This document shows positions 7,190 through 12,855 of a stretch of DNA of 12,855 nt, in pieces. The translations under genes were made by a program, and so were the position numbers. The first letter of the stretch is position 1. Each line of letters begins with the position of its first letter. The notes below the pieces were generated by a model. The model saw only the letters and a program-made list of their open reading frames with translations. It was not told the origin of the DNA and made no database searches. The DNA comes from an uncultured Actinomycetes bacterium (GTDB lineage: Bacteria > Actinomycetota > Actinomycetes > Mycobacteriales > Mycobacteriaceae). Location of the stretch: NCBI GenBank assembly GCA_903911165.1, contig CAIWCQ010000073.1, positions 1 to 12,855 on the forward strand, read 5' to 3'.

Positions 7190-8136
7190 CGGACGAACTC
7201 CCAGGCATCCGAGACGATCTCACGGAGGTCGCTGCGGCTCGGTTGCCATCCGAGTTCGGCGATGGCCTTCTCGCTCGAGGCGATCAGGACGGCCGGATCA
7301 CCGGCCCGCCGACCCACATCACGCGCGGCGATCGGGTGACCGGTGACCTCCCGGCAACAGGCGATCACCTCCCGGACGCTGAACCCGGTTCCATTGCCCA
7401 GGTTGTAGATCCCGTGCGACGAGGCCTGTGCGCTCCGCAGCGCCAGCAGATGGGCGTCGGCGAGATCGCGGACGTGTATGTAGTCCCGGACGGCCGTGCC
7501 ATCAGGTGTGGGCCAGTCGTTTCCGAATACCAGGATCTCGTCTCGCCGACCCGCCGCCACCTCCAGGACCAGCGGGATCAGGTGCGTCTCGACCGCATGG
7601 CGTTCCCCGAGTCCGGCGTAGGCGCCGGCCACGTTGAAGTAGCGCAGGCTCATCGCCGCCAGCCCGTGCGCTCGGGCGTAGGAGGTGATCGCATGATCGA
7701 TCGCCAGCTTGGTGGCACCGTAGGCGTTGGTCGGCCGGGTGGGCGCGCCCTCGGTGATCGGGGCCGAGTCCGGCTCCCCGTACGTCGCCGCCGTCGATGA
7801 GAACACCAGCCGCTCGGTGCCCGACTCGCGGATCGCCTCCAGCAACTCCAGCGTCTTGACCACATTGGCCTGCCAGTAGCGCTCGGGAGCCTCGACCGAC
7901 TCTCCCACTAGCGACTTCGCCGCGAAATGCAGGACGCCGTCGAACGAGCCGCCGGGCAGCAGACGTCGGGCAACGGCAACCATGTCGCCGTCAACGAACT
8001 CCGCACCCGCCGGAACCGCATCGGCGTTCCCGGTAGACAGGTCGTCGACGATCACCACCTGATGTCGTTGTTCGAGAAGGACTTTGGCGCACACGCTGCC
8101 GACATAGCCGGCGCCCCCAGTTACCAGCAGCTTCAC
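7186..8136 (-). CDS. galE: UDP-glucose 4-epimerase GalE
   Basis: Interconverts UDP-glucose and UDP-galactose, supplying galactose for cell-envelope galactan and for galactose breakdown. The 316-residue extended short-chain dehydrogenase has the NAD-binding motif [10 protein letters not shown] at 5-14, Asp31-Asp32 at the end of strand 2, [11 protein letters not shown] at 71-81, the catalytic triad Ser-Tyr-Lys ([11 protein letters not shown] around 111-121, Tyr139 and Lys143 in NAYGATK), RYFNVAGAY, and the GalE signature [17 protein letters not shown] (213-229). The start is GTG 8136, which overlaps the amiA1 stop (GTGA) and begins the first Rossmann strand at once. An upstream ATG at 8256 lies inside amiA1 and is not used. 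Its placement behind an amidohydrolase gene differs from the M. tuberculosis layout I remember and suggests local rearrangement. It is a canonical GalE, unlike the sequence I remember for M. tuberculosis GalE1 (Rv3634c). Confidence 0.92.
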   Translation of the reverse strand: MKLLVTGGAGYVGSVCAKVLLEQRHQVVIVDDLSTGNADAVPAGAEFVDGDMVAVARRLLPGGSFDGVLHFAAKSLVGESVEAPERYWQANVVKTLELLEAIRESGTERLVFSSTAATYGEPDSAPITEGAPTRPTNAYGATKLAIDHAITSYARAHGLAAMSLRYFNVAGAYAGLGERHAVETHLIPLVLEVAAGRRDEILVFGNDWPTPDGTAVRDYIHVRDLADAHLLALRSAQASSHGIYNLGNGTGFSVREVIACCREVTGHPIAARDVGRRAGDPAVLIASSEKAIAELGWQPSRSDLREIVSDAWEFVR

Positions 8137-9305
8137 TCGAACCCGGCTGCCTGCTCGACGATGTTCACCAGCACCCGCACCCCGACGGCCAGCGCCCGCT
8201 CGTCGATATCGAAGTCGGGCTGGTGCAGATCGCGTTGCGGGCCCTGCCCGCCCCACACGCCGAGACGAGCCATCGCGCCCGGAACATCCTCGAGGTACCA
8301 GGAGAAGTCCTCACCGCCACCGGACTGCCGCGTCTCGGCCAGCGCGTCGGGTCCGACGGCTTCGATGGCATGGGTCAGGATCTGGGTGCAGCGTTCCTCG
8401 TTGACCACCGGTGGCACACCGCGGTGGTAGGCCAGCGAATGCTCGATTCCGAGCGGTGTCAGCAAACCCGTAACCGTTTCGCGGACAAGGCTTTCCATCT
8501 CCAGCCAGGCCTCGCGGCTGGCGGTGCGCACGGTGCCGGCCAAGATACCGGTCTGCGGTATGGCATTGGGCGCAGACCCGGCGTGGGCGGCGCCCCAGAC
8601 CATCACGGTGCTGTGCCGCGGGTCCAGTCGTCGCGACAGCACCCCGGGCACCCCGGTGATCAACGTGCCCATGCCGTAGACCAGGTCCGTGGTCAGGTGC
8701 GGACGTGAGGTGTGTCCGCCGGGGGACCGCAACGCGATTTCGACGAAATCGGCGGCGGAGGTGATCGGTCCGGCCGCGGTGGCGACGCTGCCGACCGCGA
8801 GGTGCGGATCGCAATGCAGGGCGAAGATGCGCGACACACCCTTCAGTGCGCCGGCCGCGATAGCCTCCAGCGCCCCGCCGGGCATGAGCTCCTCGGCGGG
8901 CTGGAAGATCAGCCGGACCCCGACCGGTAAGGCGGGCACCGTCGCCAGCGCTATGGCAGCGCCCAGCAGGATCGCGGTGTGGGCGTCGTGTCCGCAGGCA
9001 TGCGCCACGCCCGGCACCGTCGAGGTGAACGGCAGGCCGGTGCGCTCGGCCATTGGCAGCGCGTCGATATCTGCGCGCAGCGCGATGCGGGTCGCATGGT
9101 CGGGCCCGAAATCGCACACCAGACCCGACCCCCCGGGCAGAGTCTTCGGGTTCAGCCCGGCCTCGGTCAGCCGGTCGGCGACAAACTGGGTGGTGACGAA
9201 CTCCTGGCGACCCAACTCCGGGTGGCGGTGGATCTGGCGGCGCCAGGCGACCAGGTCGTCATAGTGCGCGGCCAGCCACGACTCTGCGGTGTCGGCCAAC
9301 GGCAT
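8133..9305 (-). CDS. amiA1: M20-family amidohydrolase AmiA1
   Basis: 390-residue metal-dependent amidohydrolase of the M20D peptidase group (hippurate hydrolase/IAA-amino-acid hydrolase type), which cleaves N-acyl amino acids or similar amides; the physiological substrate is not known. It begins with the typical [15 protein letters not shown] (21-35). Metal-site residues are visible: Cys104 and His106 in HACGHDAHT, Glu138-Glu139 in [11 protein letters not shown], His164 in FALHCDPH, and His361 in DLHQPDFD. The dimerisation-domain motif [10 protein letters not shown] (194-203) and GGGEDFSWY (329-337) are also present. It resembles AmiA1 (Rv3305c) rather than AmiB1. No second amidohydrolase gene follows, although amiB1 is adjacent in M. 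tuberculosis as I remember it. The ATG at 9305 has a weak -10 GATACT 6 bases upstream, so it may be leaderless. galE is coupled downstream through a GTGA overlap, giving a two-gene operon divergent from deoD. Confidence 0.9.
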   Translation of the reverse strand: MPLADTAESWLAAHYDDLVAWRRQIHRHPELGRQEFVTTQFVADRLTEAGLNPKTLPGGSGLVCDFGPDHATRIALRADIDALPMAERTGLPFTSTVPGVAHACGHDAHTAILLGAAIALATVPALPVGVRLIFQPAEELMPGGALEAIAAGALKGVSRIFALHCDPHLAVGSVATAAGPITSAADFVEIALRSPGGHTSRPHLTTDLVYGMGTLITGVPGVLSRRLDPRHSTVMVWGAAHAGSAPNAIPQTGILAGTVRTASREAWLEMESLVRETVTGLLTPLGIEHSLAYHRGVPPVVNEERCTQILTHAIEAVGPDALAETRQSGGGEDFSWYLEDVPGAMARLGVWGGQGPQRDLHQPDFDIDERALAVGVRVLVNIVEQAAGFE

Positions 9306-9311
9306 CGGGCC

Positions 9312-9317
9312 AGTATC
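9312..9317 (-). promoter_or_regulatory. Possible -10 hexamer of amiA1-galE
   Basis: GATACT on the - strand lies 6 bases before the amiA1 ATG. It keeps the important A and final T of TANNNT but has G at the first position, so it is weaker than the other promoters here. The whole divergent gap to deoD is 38 bp (9306-9343), so an amiA1 promoter must either be here or reach into deoD. Confidence 0.4.
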
Positions 9318-9329
9318 GCAGGCGCCGGT

Positions 9330-9335
9330 TAGGGT
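9330..9335 (+). promoter_or_regulatory. -10 hexamer of deoD (leaderless)
   Basis: TAGGGT matches TANNNT and ends 8 bases before GTG 9344, so transcription would start at or within about two bases of the start codon. No Shine-Dalgarno stands in front of the GTG. The -35 region would overlap the amiA1 promoter, so the two divergent units probably compete. Confidence 0.55.
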
Positions 9336-9343
9336 GAGCGACT

Positions 9344-10156
9344 GTGACGGCAGACGCTACCCGGGCAGTGGCGAGCCACGACGCCGCACGGGCGGCGGCC
9401 GTCATCGCCGAACGCACCGGAGTCGACCGCCACGATGTCGCCGTCGTGCTCGGCTCAGGCTGGGGTCCGGCCGCCGACGCACTGGGGAACCCGACCGCCC
9501 AGATCCCGATGGCGGACGTTCCCGGTTTTCTGCCCCCCGGCGCGGACGGCCACCGCGGACAGCTTCTCTCGGTACCGCTGCGCCACCATCGGGTGCTGGT
9601 GTTGGTGGGGCGCATCCATGCCTACGAGGGGCACGAATTGGCCGCCGTAGTGCATCCGGTGCGCACGGCCTGCGCGGCCGGGGCGGACGTCGTCGTGCTG
9701 ACCAACGCGGCCGGCGGCCTGCGGCCGGAGTTCTCCGTAGGTCAGCCGGTGCTGATCAGCGACCACCTGAACCTCACCGCCCGCTCCCCTCTGGTGGGTG
9801 CGCAGTTCGTCGACCTGGTCGACGCCTATTCGCCCCGGTTGCGCGCGCTGGCACGCTCCATCGACCCGACGCTCGCCGAGGGCGTCTACGCGGCGCTGCC
9901 CGGCCCGCACTACGAGACGCCGGCCGAGATTCGGATGCTGCGCACTCTGGGTGCCGACTTAGTGGGGATGTCCACTGTTCACGAAACGATCGCCGCCCGC
10001 GCCGAGGGAGCCGAGGTCCTCGGGGTGTCGCTGGTGACCAACCTTGCGGCCGGAATGACCGGAGAGGCACTCGACCACCACGAGGTGCTGGCCGCCGGCC
10101 GTGACTCCGCCACCGGGCTGGGTGCCCTGCTGGCGGCGGTGCTGTCCGCGCTCTAA
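9344..10156 (+). CDS. deoD: Purine nucleoside phosphorylase
   Basis: Cytoplasmic salvage enzyme that splits (deoxy)inosine and (deoxy)guanosine with phosphate into the free base and (deoxy)ribose 1-phosphate. The 270 residues fit the trimeric PNP class, despite the gene's usual mycobacterial name deoD (Rv3307 in M. tuberculosis; also called punA). Motifs in order: phosphate loop VVLGSGWGP around Ser38, HRGQLLSV at 70-77, [10 protein letters not shown] with His92 and Tyr94, [10 protein letters not shown] (117-126), [22 protein letters not shown] with Glu191, GADLVGMST with Met209, and VTNLAAGM with Asn233 as the purine-binding residue. All catalytic positions are present. The GTG start at 9344 is supported by the -10 hexamer just upstream. 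It stands head to head with amiA1 and tail to tail with upp; pmmB, which I remember directly downstream in M. tuberculosis, is not here. Confidence 0.94.
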   Translation: MTADATRAVASHDAARAAAVIAERTGVDRHDVAVVLGSGWGPAADALGNPTAQIPMADVPGFLPPGADGHRGQLLSVPLRHHRVLVLVGRIHAYEGHELAAVVHPVRTACAAGADVVVLTNAAGGLRPEFSVGQPVLISDHLNLTARSPLVGAQFVDLVDAYSPRLRALARSIDPTLAEGVYAALPGPHYETPAEIRMLRTLGADLVGMSTVHETIAARAEGAEVLGVSLVTNLAAGMTGEALDHHEVLAAGRDSATGLGALLAAVLSAL

Positions 10157-10163
10157 GCAACCC

Positions 10164-10214
10164 CCGCGCTGGAACATGACCCTCGCGCTGTCCGCGCTGG
10201 AACATGACCTCGCG
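10164..10214. repeat. Two-copy 28-bp tandem repeat at the deoD/upp junction
   Basis: CCGCGCTGGAACATGAC occurs at 10164-10180 and again at 10192-10208, each followed by CTCGCG with one extra C in the first copy. The period is 28 bp. The repeat fills almost the whole 58-bp gap between the deoD and upp stop codons. Part of the unit (GCTGTCCGCGCT) also occurs at the deoD 3' end (10141-10152), so the repeat may have grown from the end of deoD by slippage. Confidence 0.8.
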
Positions 10215-10223
10215 TCAGCGCGG
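10192..10223. terminator. Candidate two-way terminator hairpin between deoD and upp
   Basis: CCGCGCTG (10192-10199) pairs with CAGCGCGG (10216-10223), an 8-bp perfect GC-rich stem around a 16-base loop. The right arm overlaps the upp stop codon (10215-10217). The convergent setting calls for termination in both directions. There is no T-tract, so this rests on the stem and its position. Confidence 0.4.
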
Positions 10224-10838
10224 CCCGAATTGCCGGTCGCCGGCGTCGCCGAGGCCCGGCACGATGTAGGCCACGTCGTTGAGGCCGTCGTCGATGGCCG
10301 CGGTGACCAGCCGAGCCGCCGGCGCCACCCGCTCCAGCGCGGCCACACCCTCGGGAGCGCAGACCACACACACCACCGTGATGTCGATCGCTCCCCGGCC
10401 CTGCAACAGCCCGATCGTGTGCGTCATCGAGCCCCCGGTCGCCAGCATCGGGTCCAGCACCATGACCTGCTGAGTCGACAGATCCGCCGGCAGCGACTCC
10501 AGGTACGGCATCGGCTCGTGGGTGGTCTCGTCGCGGGCGACGCCGACGAATCCCACCCGGGCCTCCGGGATGAGCGCAAGCGCCTGATCGACCATGCCCA
10601 GCCCCGCCCGCAGCACCGGCACCAACAGCGGCGGATTAGCCAGTCTGCTGCCGAGGGTGTCGGCCAGTGGAGTGCGCACCGGAATCTGCTCGCGCGGCGC
10701 GTCCCGGGTGGCCTCGTAGACCAGCATGACGGTCAGATCGCGCAGCGCCGACCGGAACGCCGCGTTGTCGGTGCGCTCGTCACGCAGGGCGCTCAGCCGG
10801 GCCGCGGCCAACGGGTGGTCGATGACACGGACATCCAT
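10215..10838 (-). CDS. upp: Uracil phosphoribosyltransferase
   Basis: Converts uracil and PRPP to UMP in pyrimidine salvage (cytoplasm). The 207 residues equal the length I remember for the M. tuberculosis enzyme (Rv3309c). It begins [20 protein letters not shown]. It contains [12 protein letters not shown] (73-84), the PRPP-binding loop [14 protein letters not shown] (125-138) and the C-terminal uracil-binding signature [15 protein letters not shown] (191-205). The ATG at 10838 has a TACAGT hexamer exactly 6 bases upstream, so the mRNA is probably leaderless. A longer reading of this frame back to 11699 lies inside the divergent neighbour and is not coding. Together with deoD, which converges on it, the pair covers purine and pyrimidine base salvage. 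Confidence 0.95.
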   Translation of the reverse strand: MDVRVIDHPLAAARLSALRDERTDNAAFRSALRDLTVMLVYEATRDAPREQIPVRTPLADTLGSRLANPPLLVPVLRAGLGMVDQALALIPEARVGFVGVARDETTHEPMPYLESLPADLSTQQVMVLDPMLATGGSMTHTIGLLQGRGAIDITVVCVVCAPEGVAALERVAPAARLVTAAIDDGLNDVAYIVPGLGDAGDRQFGPR

Positions 10839-10844
10839 GCCCGA

Positions 10845-10850
10845 ACTGTA
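10845..10850 (-). promoter_or_regulatory. -10 hexamer of upp (leaderless)
   Basis: TACAGT on the - strand, 6 bases before the upp ATG at 10838, is ideally placed for a transcript starting on the A of ATG. The opposing -10 of the divergent gene begins only 6 bp further on (10857), so both promoters share the same few bases. Confidence 0.6.
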
Positions 10851-10856
10851 GGTCGT

Positions 10857-10862
10857 TAGGCT
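10857..10862 (+). promoter_or_regulatory. -10 hexamer of the Rv3311-like gene (leaderless)
   Basis: TAGGCT matches TANNNT and ends 7 bases before ATG 10870. There is no Shine-Dalgarno, so a leaderless transcript is likely. The -35 region would lie at about 10834-10840, inside the first codons of upp. Confidence 0.58.
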
Positions 10863-10869
10863 GTGCGGC

Positions 10870-12177
10870 ATGGCAGCAGAGCTCATTCCGATCCGCCTCA
10901 GCATCACCGCCGGGGATCTGTACACGCTATGGGCGCCACGCTGGCGCGATTCGGGCGACGAATGGGAGGGGTTCCTCGGCAAGGATGAAAACGTTTTCGC
11001 CTTCGCGTCGGTCGCCGACCTGGCGGCGTTCGTGCGTACCGACTCCGACAACGACCTGGCCGAGCATCCGGCGTGGGAGGCGATGACCCGGGCCAACGCC
11101 CATCGCCTGCAACCCGCCGAGGACCGCCAGGCCGATCTGATCGCCGTGGCGGAGCAGTTGGCTGAAAAACCCTCCGAGGACTCCGTGGGCGCGTTGGCGA
11201 ACACCCTCGCCGTCGTCTCCTCGCTCGGGTCGGTGTGCGAACTTCCGACGGTGACCCGGTTCTTCAATGGCAATCCGAACCTGGGCCTGGTGACTGGCGG
11301 CCTCGAGCAGTTCACCGGCCGGGCCGGCCGCAAGCGCTGGGATACCGTCGGCGAAATCGTCGCCCGCGGCTGGGACGGCGTGCTGTCGGCTATCGACGAG
11401 ATCGTCGTCACCCCGGAGGTCGACGACGGCGTCGCGGCGGCTGCGGCCGACGAACTCGCCGAACCATTCGACGGCGAGGACGACTTGGTGGTGGCAGCCG
11501 AGATCGACGACGACGAAGACGGCGGAGGCGCCATCGCGGGCATCGGCGGCCTGGGTGCGGCTTCCCTGGGTACGGCTTCCCTGGGCGCGACATCCCTGGG
11601 TATGGGCAAAAACGTGGTCCTCGGCGGCGACGCGCACTTCTGGGAAAACGTCGGCATTGATCCGGTCCGGGTGATGACCAGCGGGGGCACGTTCTTCACG
11701 CTGCGCTGTTACTACGACGACAGGCCCCGATTCCTGGGGCGCAACGGGCGAATCAGCGTGTTCGGCTCCGAGCGTGCACTGGCGCGCTATCTGGCCGACG
11801 AGCATGACCACGACCTCGCCGACCTCAGCACCTACGACGACATCCGGACCGCAGCCACCGATGGTTCACTACGGGTCGATGTCATCGAAGACAACGTCTA
11901 CGTGCTCAACGGCCTCGCCGACGACATCGCTGATGGTCCCGATGCGATCGACCGCGAACAATTGGCACTGGCCGTCGAGTTTGTCCGCGACGTCGGCTCC
12001 TACTCAGAGGACGACGCCATCGACGTGCTGCTGGCCGAGGACACCGCGCTCGGGGCCTTGGTCAATCACGTCCTGGACCCGGACTCCACGCCCCGCCCCG
12101 CCCCGCCCCATGCCGCCGCGGCGCGGGAATGGGAGGACCTGGAGGGGTTCGTGGAGTCCCGGCTCCGCCGCGAGTAG
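10870..12177 (+). CDS. Conserved protein of unknown function, Rv3311-like, with duplicated module
   Basis: 435-residue soluble acidic protein of unknown function, similar to my memory of Rv3311. I do not trust the name 'primosomal protein' sometimes used for such genes. There is no signal peptide or membrane segment. Two related modules are visible. Module 1 (about 16-125) has [28 protein letters not shown], then DNDLAEH and a helical part ending VVSSLGSV. Module 2 (about 273-383) has [30 protein letters not shown], then DHDLADL and a helical part ending FVRDVGSY. Between them lie a conserved stretch ([18 protein letters not shown]), a highly acidic linker ([10 protein letters not shown], 211-220) and four five-residue repeats of SLG type (227-246). 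The C-terminus ends [16 protein letters not shown]. The start is ATG 10870, supported by a -10 hexamer just upstream. The gene is divergent from upp and converges on a lipocalin-like gene; its stop lies inside a 26-bp tandem repeat. Confidence 0.85.
   Translation: MAAELIPIRLSITAGDLYTLWAPRWRDSGDEWEGFLGKDENVFAFASVADLAAFVRTDSDNDLAEHPAWEAMTRANAHRLQPAEDRQADLIAVAEQLAEKPSEDSVGALANTLAVVSSLGSVCELPTVTRFFNGNPNLGLVTGGLEQFTGRAGRKRWDTVGEIVARGWDGVLSAIDEIVVTPEVDDGVAAAAADELAEPFDGEDDLVVAAEIDDDEDGGGAIAGIGGLGAASLGTASLGATSLGMGKNVVLGGDAHFWENVGIDPVRVMTSGGTFFTLRCYYDDRPRFLGRNGRISVFGSERALARYLADEHDHDLADLSTYDDIRTAATDGSLRVDVIEDNVYVLNGLADDIADGPDAIDREQLALAVEFVRDVGSYSEDDAIDVLLAEDTALGALVNHVLDPDSTPRPAPPHAAAAREWEDLEGFVESRLRRE
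11548..11607 (+). repeat. 15-bp in-frame repeats coding for SLG pentapeptides
   Basis: Four consecutive 15-base units encode [20 protein letters not shown]. The nucleotides are near-identical at the core TCCCTGGG. They lie just after the acidic linker and before module 2. The unit length preserves the frame, so copy number can change without breaking the protein. Confidence 0.8.
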
Positions 12178-12230
12178 CGGCGCAACACTTCCGCCGCGAA
12201 TAGCGGCGCAACACTTCCGCCGCGAGTAGG
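12165..12230. repeat. 26-bp tandem repeat, about 2.5 copies, over the gene end
   Basis: Units at 12165-12190 and 12191-12216 differ at one base (GAGTAG versus GAATAG). A third partial unit covers 12217-12230. The first unit contains the last codons and the TAG of the Rv3311-like gene, and the last partial unit stops right at the stop codon of the convergent lipocalin-like gene (12231-12233). The repeat therefore fills the whole gap between the two genes. Confidence 0.88.
12166..12208. terminator. Two tandem hairpins, candidate two-way terminator
   Basis: Each full repeat unit contains a perfect hairpin: CGCCGC, loop GAGTA, GCGGCG at 12166-12182, and the same stem with loop GAATA at 12192-12208. 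The stem is all G/C and works equally on both strands, as needed between convergent genes. No T-tract follows (the next bases are CAACACTT), so it would be a non-classical terminator if it terminates at all. Confidence 0.45.
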
Positions 12231-12855
12231 TCAGCGGAACTGGGTCGTTGGCGTGATGTTCCCCCGCACACCTAACGCGCGGGCCTGGGTGAGCAGCTCC
12301 TGGTACTGCTGGGGCGAGATGTTCTTCTCCCGCGTCAGGATGTAGCCGCTCTGGCCGGACGGGTCACTGACGATGATCCAGCTGTAGTCAGGCGCCTTGG
12401 CCAGGATCGTGTAGTTACCCGGCGGATTCGCCGACGGGGTCCCACCGAAGCCCACGTTCAGCGCGGTGTTGGTCTCGTTCACCGGCACGGCGGACCCGGT
12501 GATCGACGATTTCGGACCCCGGTTGAAGAAGTAGTTGCCCGAGTTCTGCACCTTGATCGTGCCGTCGGGGTTCACGCTGTAGGTCGCCTGGGTGTTCACC
12601 AAGCCGATCGAGAAGAACTGCTTGACGCTGCCCTGCTCATAGTAGGTGCCGGCGAACTGCGCCGGGTCTACCGGATCCGAGGAGGGCACCGCGGGGATCG
12701 GCGCGACCACCGGGGGCGGAGTCGGAGGCTGGCCCCGCCGGGTCGCGGCCGGGGTGCGCCCGGTCGGCACCGCGGCGGCGGCGCGAACCGCGGCCGCCGA
12801 AACGTCCGACACGACCGGCAGGTCCCGGACCCCCGCGGCCCCCGCGGCCCCCGCG
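12231..12855 (-). CDS. Lipocalin-like secreted protein (partial, runs off the right edge)
   Basis: The frame is open to the window edge and the true start lies beyond it. The visible N-terminal part is Gly/Ala-rich (repeating AAG, then VRDLPVVSDVSAAAVRAAAA), consistent with the end of a signal peptide or export region, followed by a proline-rich stretch PPTPPPVVAPIP. The rest, about 140 residues, looks like a bacterial Blc/lipocalin-type beta-barrel: PAQFAGTYYEQGSVKQFF at the front (the position of the lipocalin G-x-W motif, here G-T-Y), ATYSVNPDGTIKVQNSG, then GNYTILAKAPDYSWIIVSDP and SGYILTREKNISPQQYQELL. Lipocalins of this type bind lipids or other hydrophobic ligands outside the cytoplasm; the ligand here is unknown. 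A GTG at 12812 would give 193 residues, but the open frame beyond it and the lack of a signal peptide from that start argue for an upstream start. Convergent with the Rv3311-like gene. Confidence 0.75.
   Translation of the reverse strand, partial: AGAAGAAGVRDLPVVSDVSAAAVRAAAAVPTGRTPAATRRGQPPTPPPVVAPIPAVPSSDPVDPAQFAGTYYEQGSVKQFFSIGLVNTQATYSVNPDGTIKVQNSGNYFFNRGPKSSITGSAVPVNETNTALNVGFGGTPSANPPGNYTILAKAPDYSWIIVSDPSGQSGYILTREKNISPQQYQELLTQARALGVRGNITPTTQFR

Noticed and set aside
8137..8256. 40-codon N-terminal extension of galE
   Set aside because: It is Arg/Gly/Ala-rich shadow sequence inside amiA1. The Rossmann fold starts directly at GTG 8136, which overlaps the amiA1 stop.
10215..11699. Extended 494-codon reading of upp
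   Set aside because: The first 287 codons are antisense to the Rv3311-like gene. The ATG at 10838 matches upp length and has its own -10 hexamer.

Overview
The window is high-GC DNA from an actinomycete, almost certainly a mycobacterium in the broad sense (Mycobacterium/Mycolicibacterium). GlpD2, a Rv3304-type cyclotransferase-fold protein, AmiA1, DeoD, Upp and a Rv3311-type protein occur in the relative order I remember from the M. tuberculosis Rv3296-Rv3311 region. Start codons are mixed ATG/GTG/TTG, genes are packed with 4-base overlaps, and most promoters look leaderless. It is core chromosome. I see no tRNA, rRNA, CRISPR array, insertion sequence or prophage.

Left part, + strand (1-3119): the 3' third of lhr (large DNA-repair helicase), then a small VanZ-like membrane protein whose ATG overlaps the lhr stop, then nei2 (Fpg/Nei-type DNA glycosylase). 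The lhr frame is broken by a TAG at 959-961, while clear Lhr coding continues in the same frame to 1963.

Centre-left, - strand (3221-6611): glpD2 (FAD glycerol-3-phosphate dehydrogenase), an RluA-type pseudouridine synthase and an Asp-nucleophile alpha/beta hydrolase form one operon read right to left, joined by TTGA and ATGA overlaps. Diverging from glpD2 is a gamma-glutamylcyclotransferase-fold gene (6710-7189), whose stop shares a CTAG with the stop of galE arriving from the right.

Centre-right: amiA1 (M20 amidohydrolase) and galE (UDP-glucose 4-epimerase) form a - strand pair with a GTGA overlap. Purine nucleoside phosphorylase deoD diverges from amiA1 across 38 bp. deoD converges with upp (uracil phosphoribosyltransferase), so purine and pyrimidine salvage genes sit tail to tail around a tandem repeat.

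Right part: a Rv3311-type protein of unknown function, with two copies of a module of about 110 residues, diverges from upp across 31 bp. It converges on a secreted lipocalin-like gene that runs off the right edge. A 26-bp tandem repeat carrying hairpins covers that junction.

Recurring layout: each of the three divergent junctions carries -10 hexamers placed for transcription to begin at or next to the start codon. Three of the four convergent junctions hold GC-rich inverted repeats that could act as two-way terminators. I found no convincing new multi-gene system. The points most worth checking are the lhr nonsense codon, the duplicated Rv3311-type protein, and the repeats at the gene ends.
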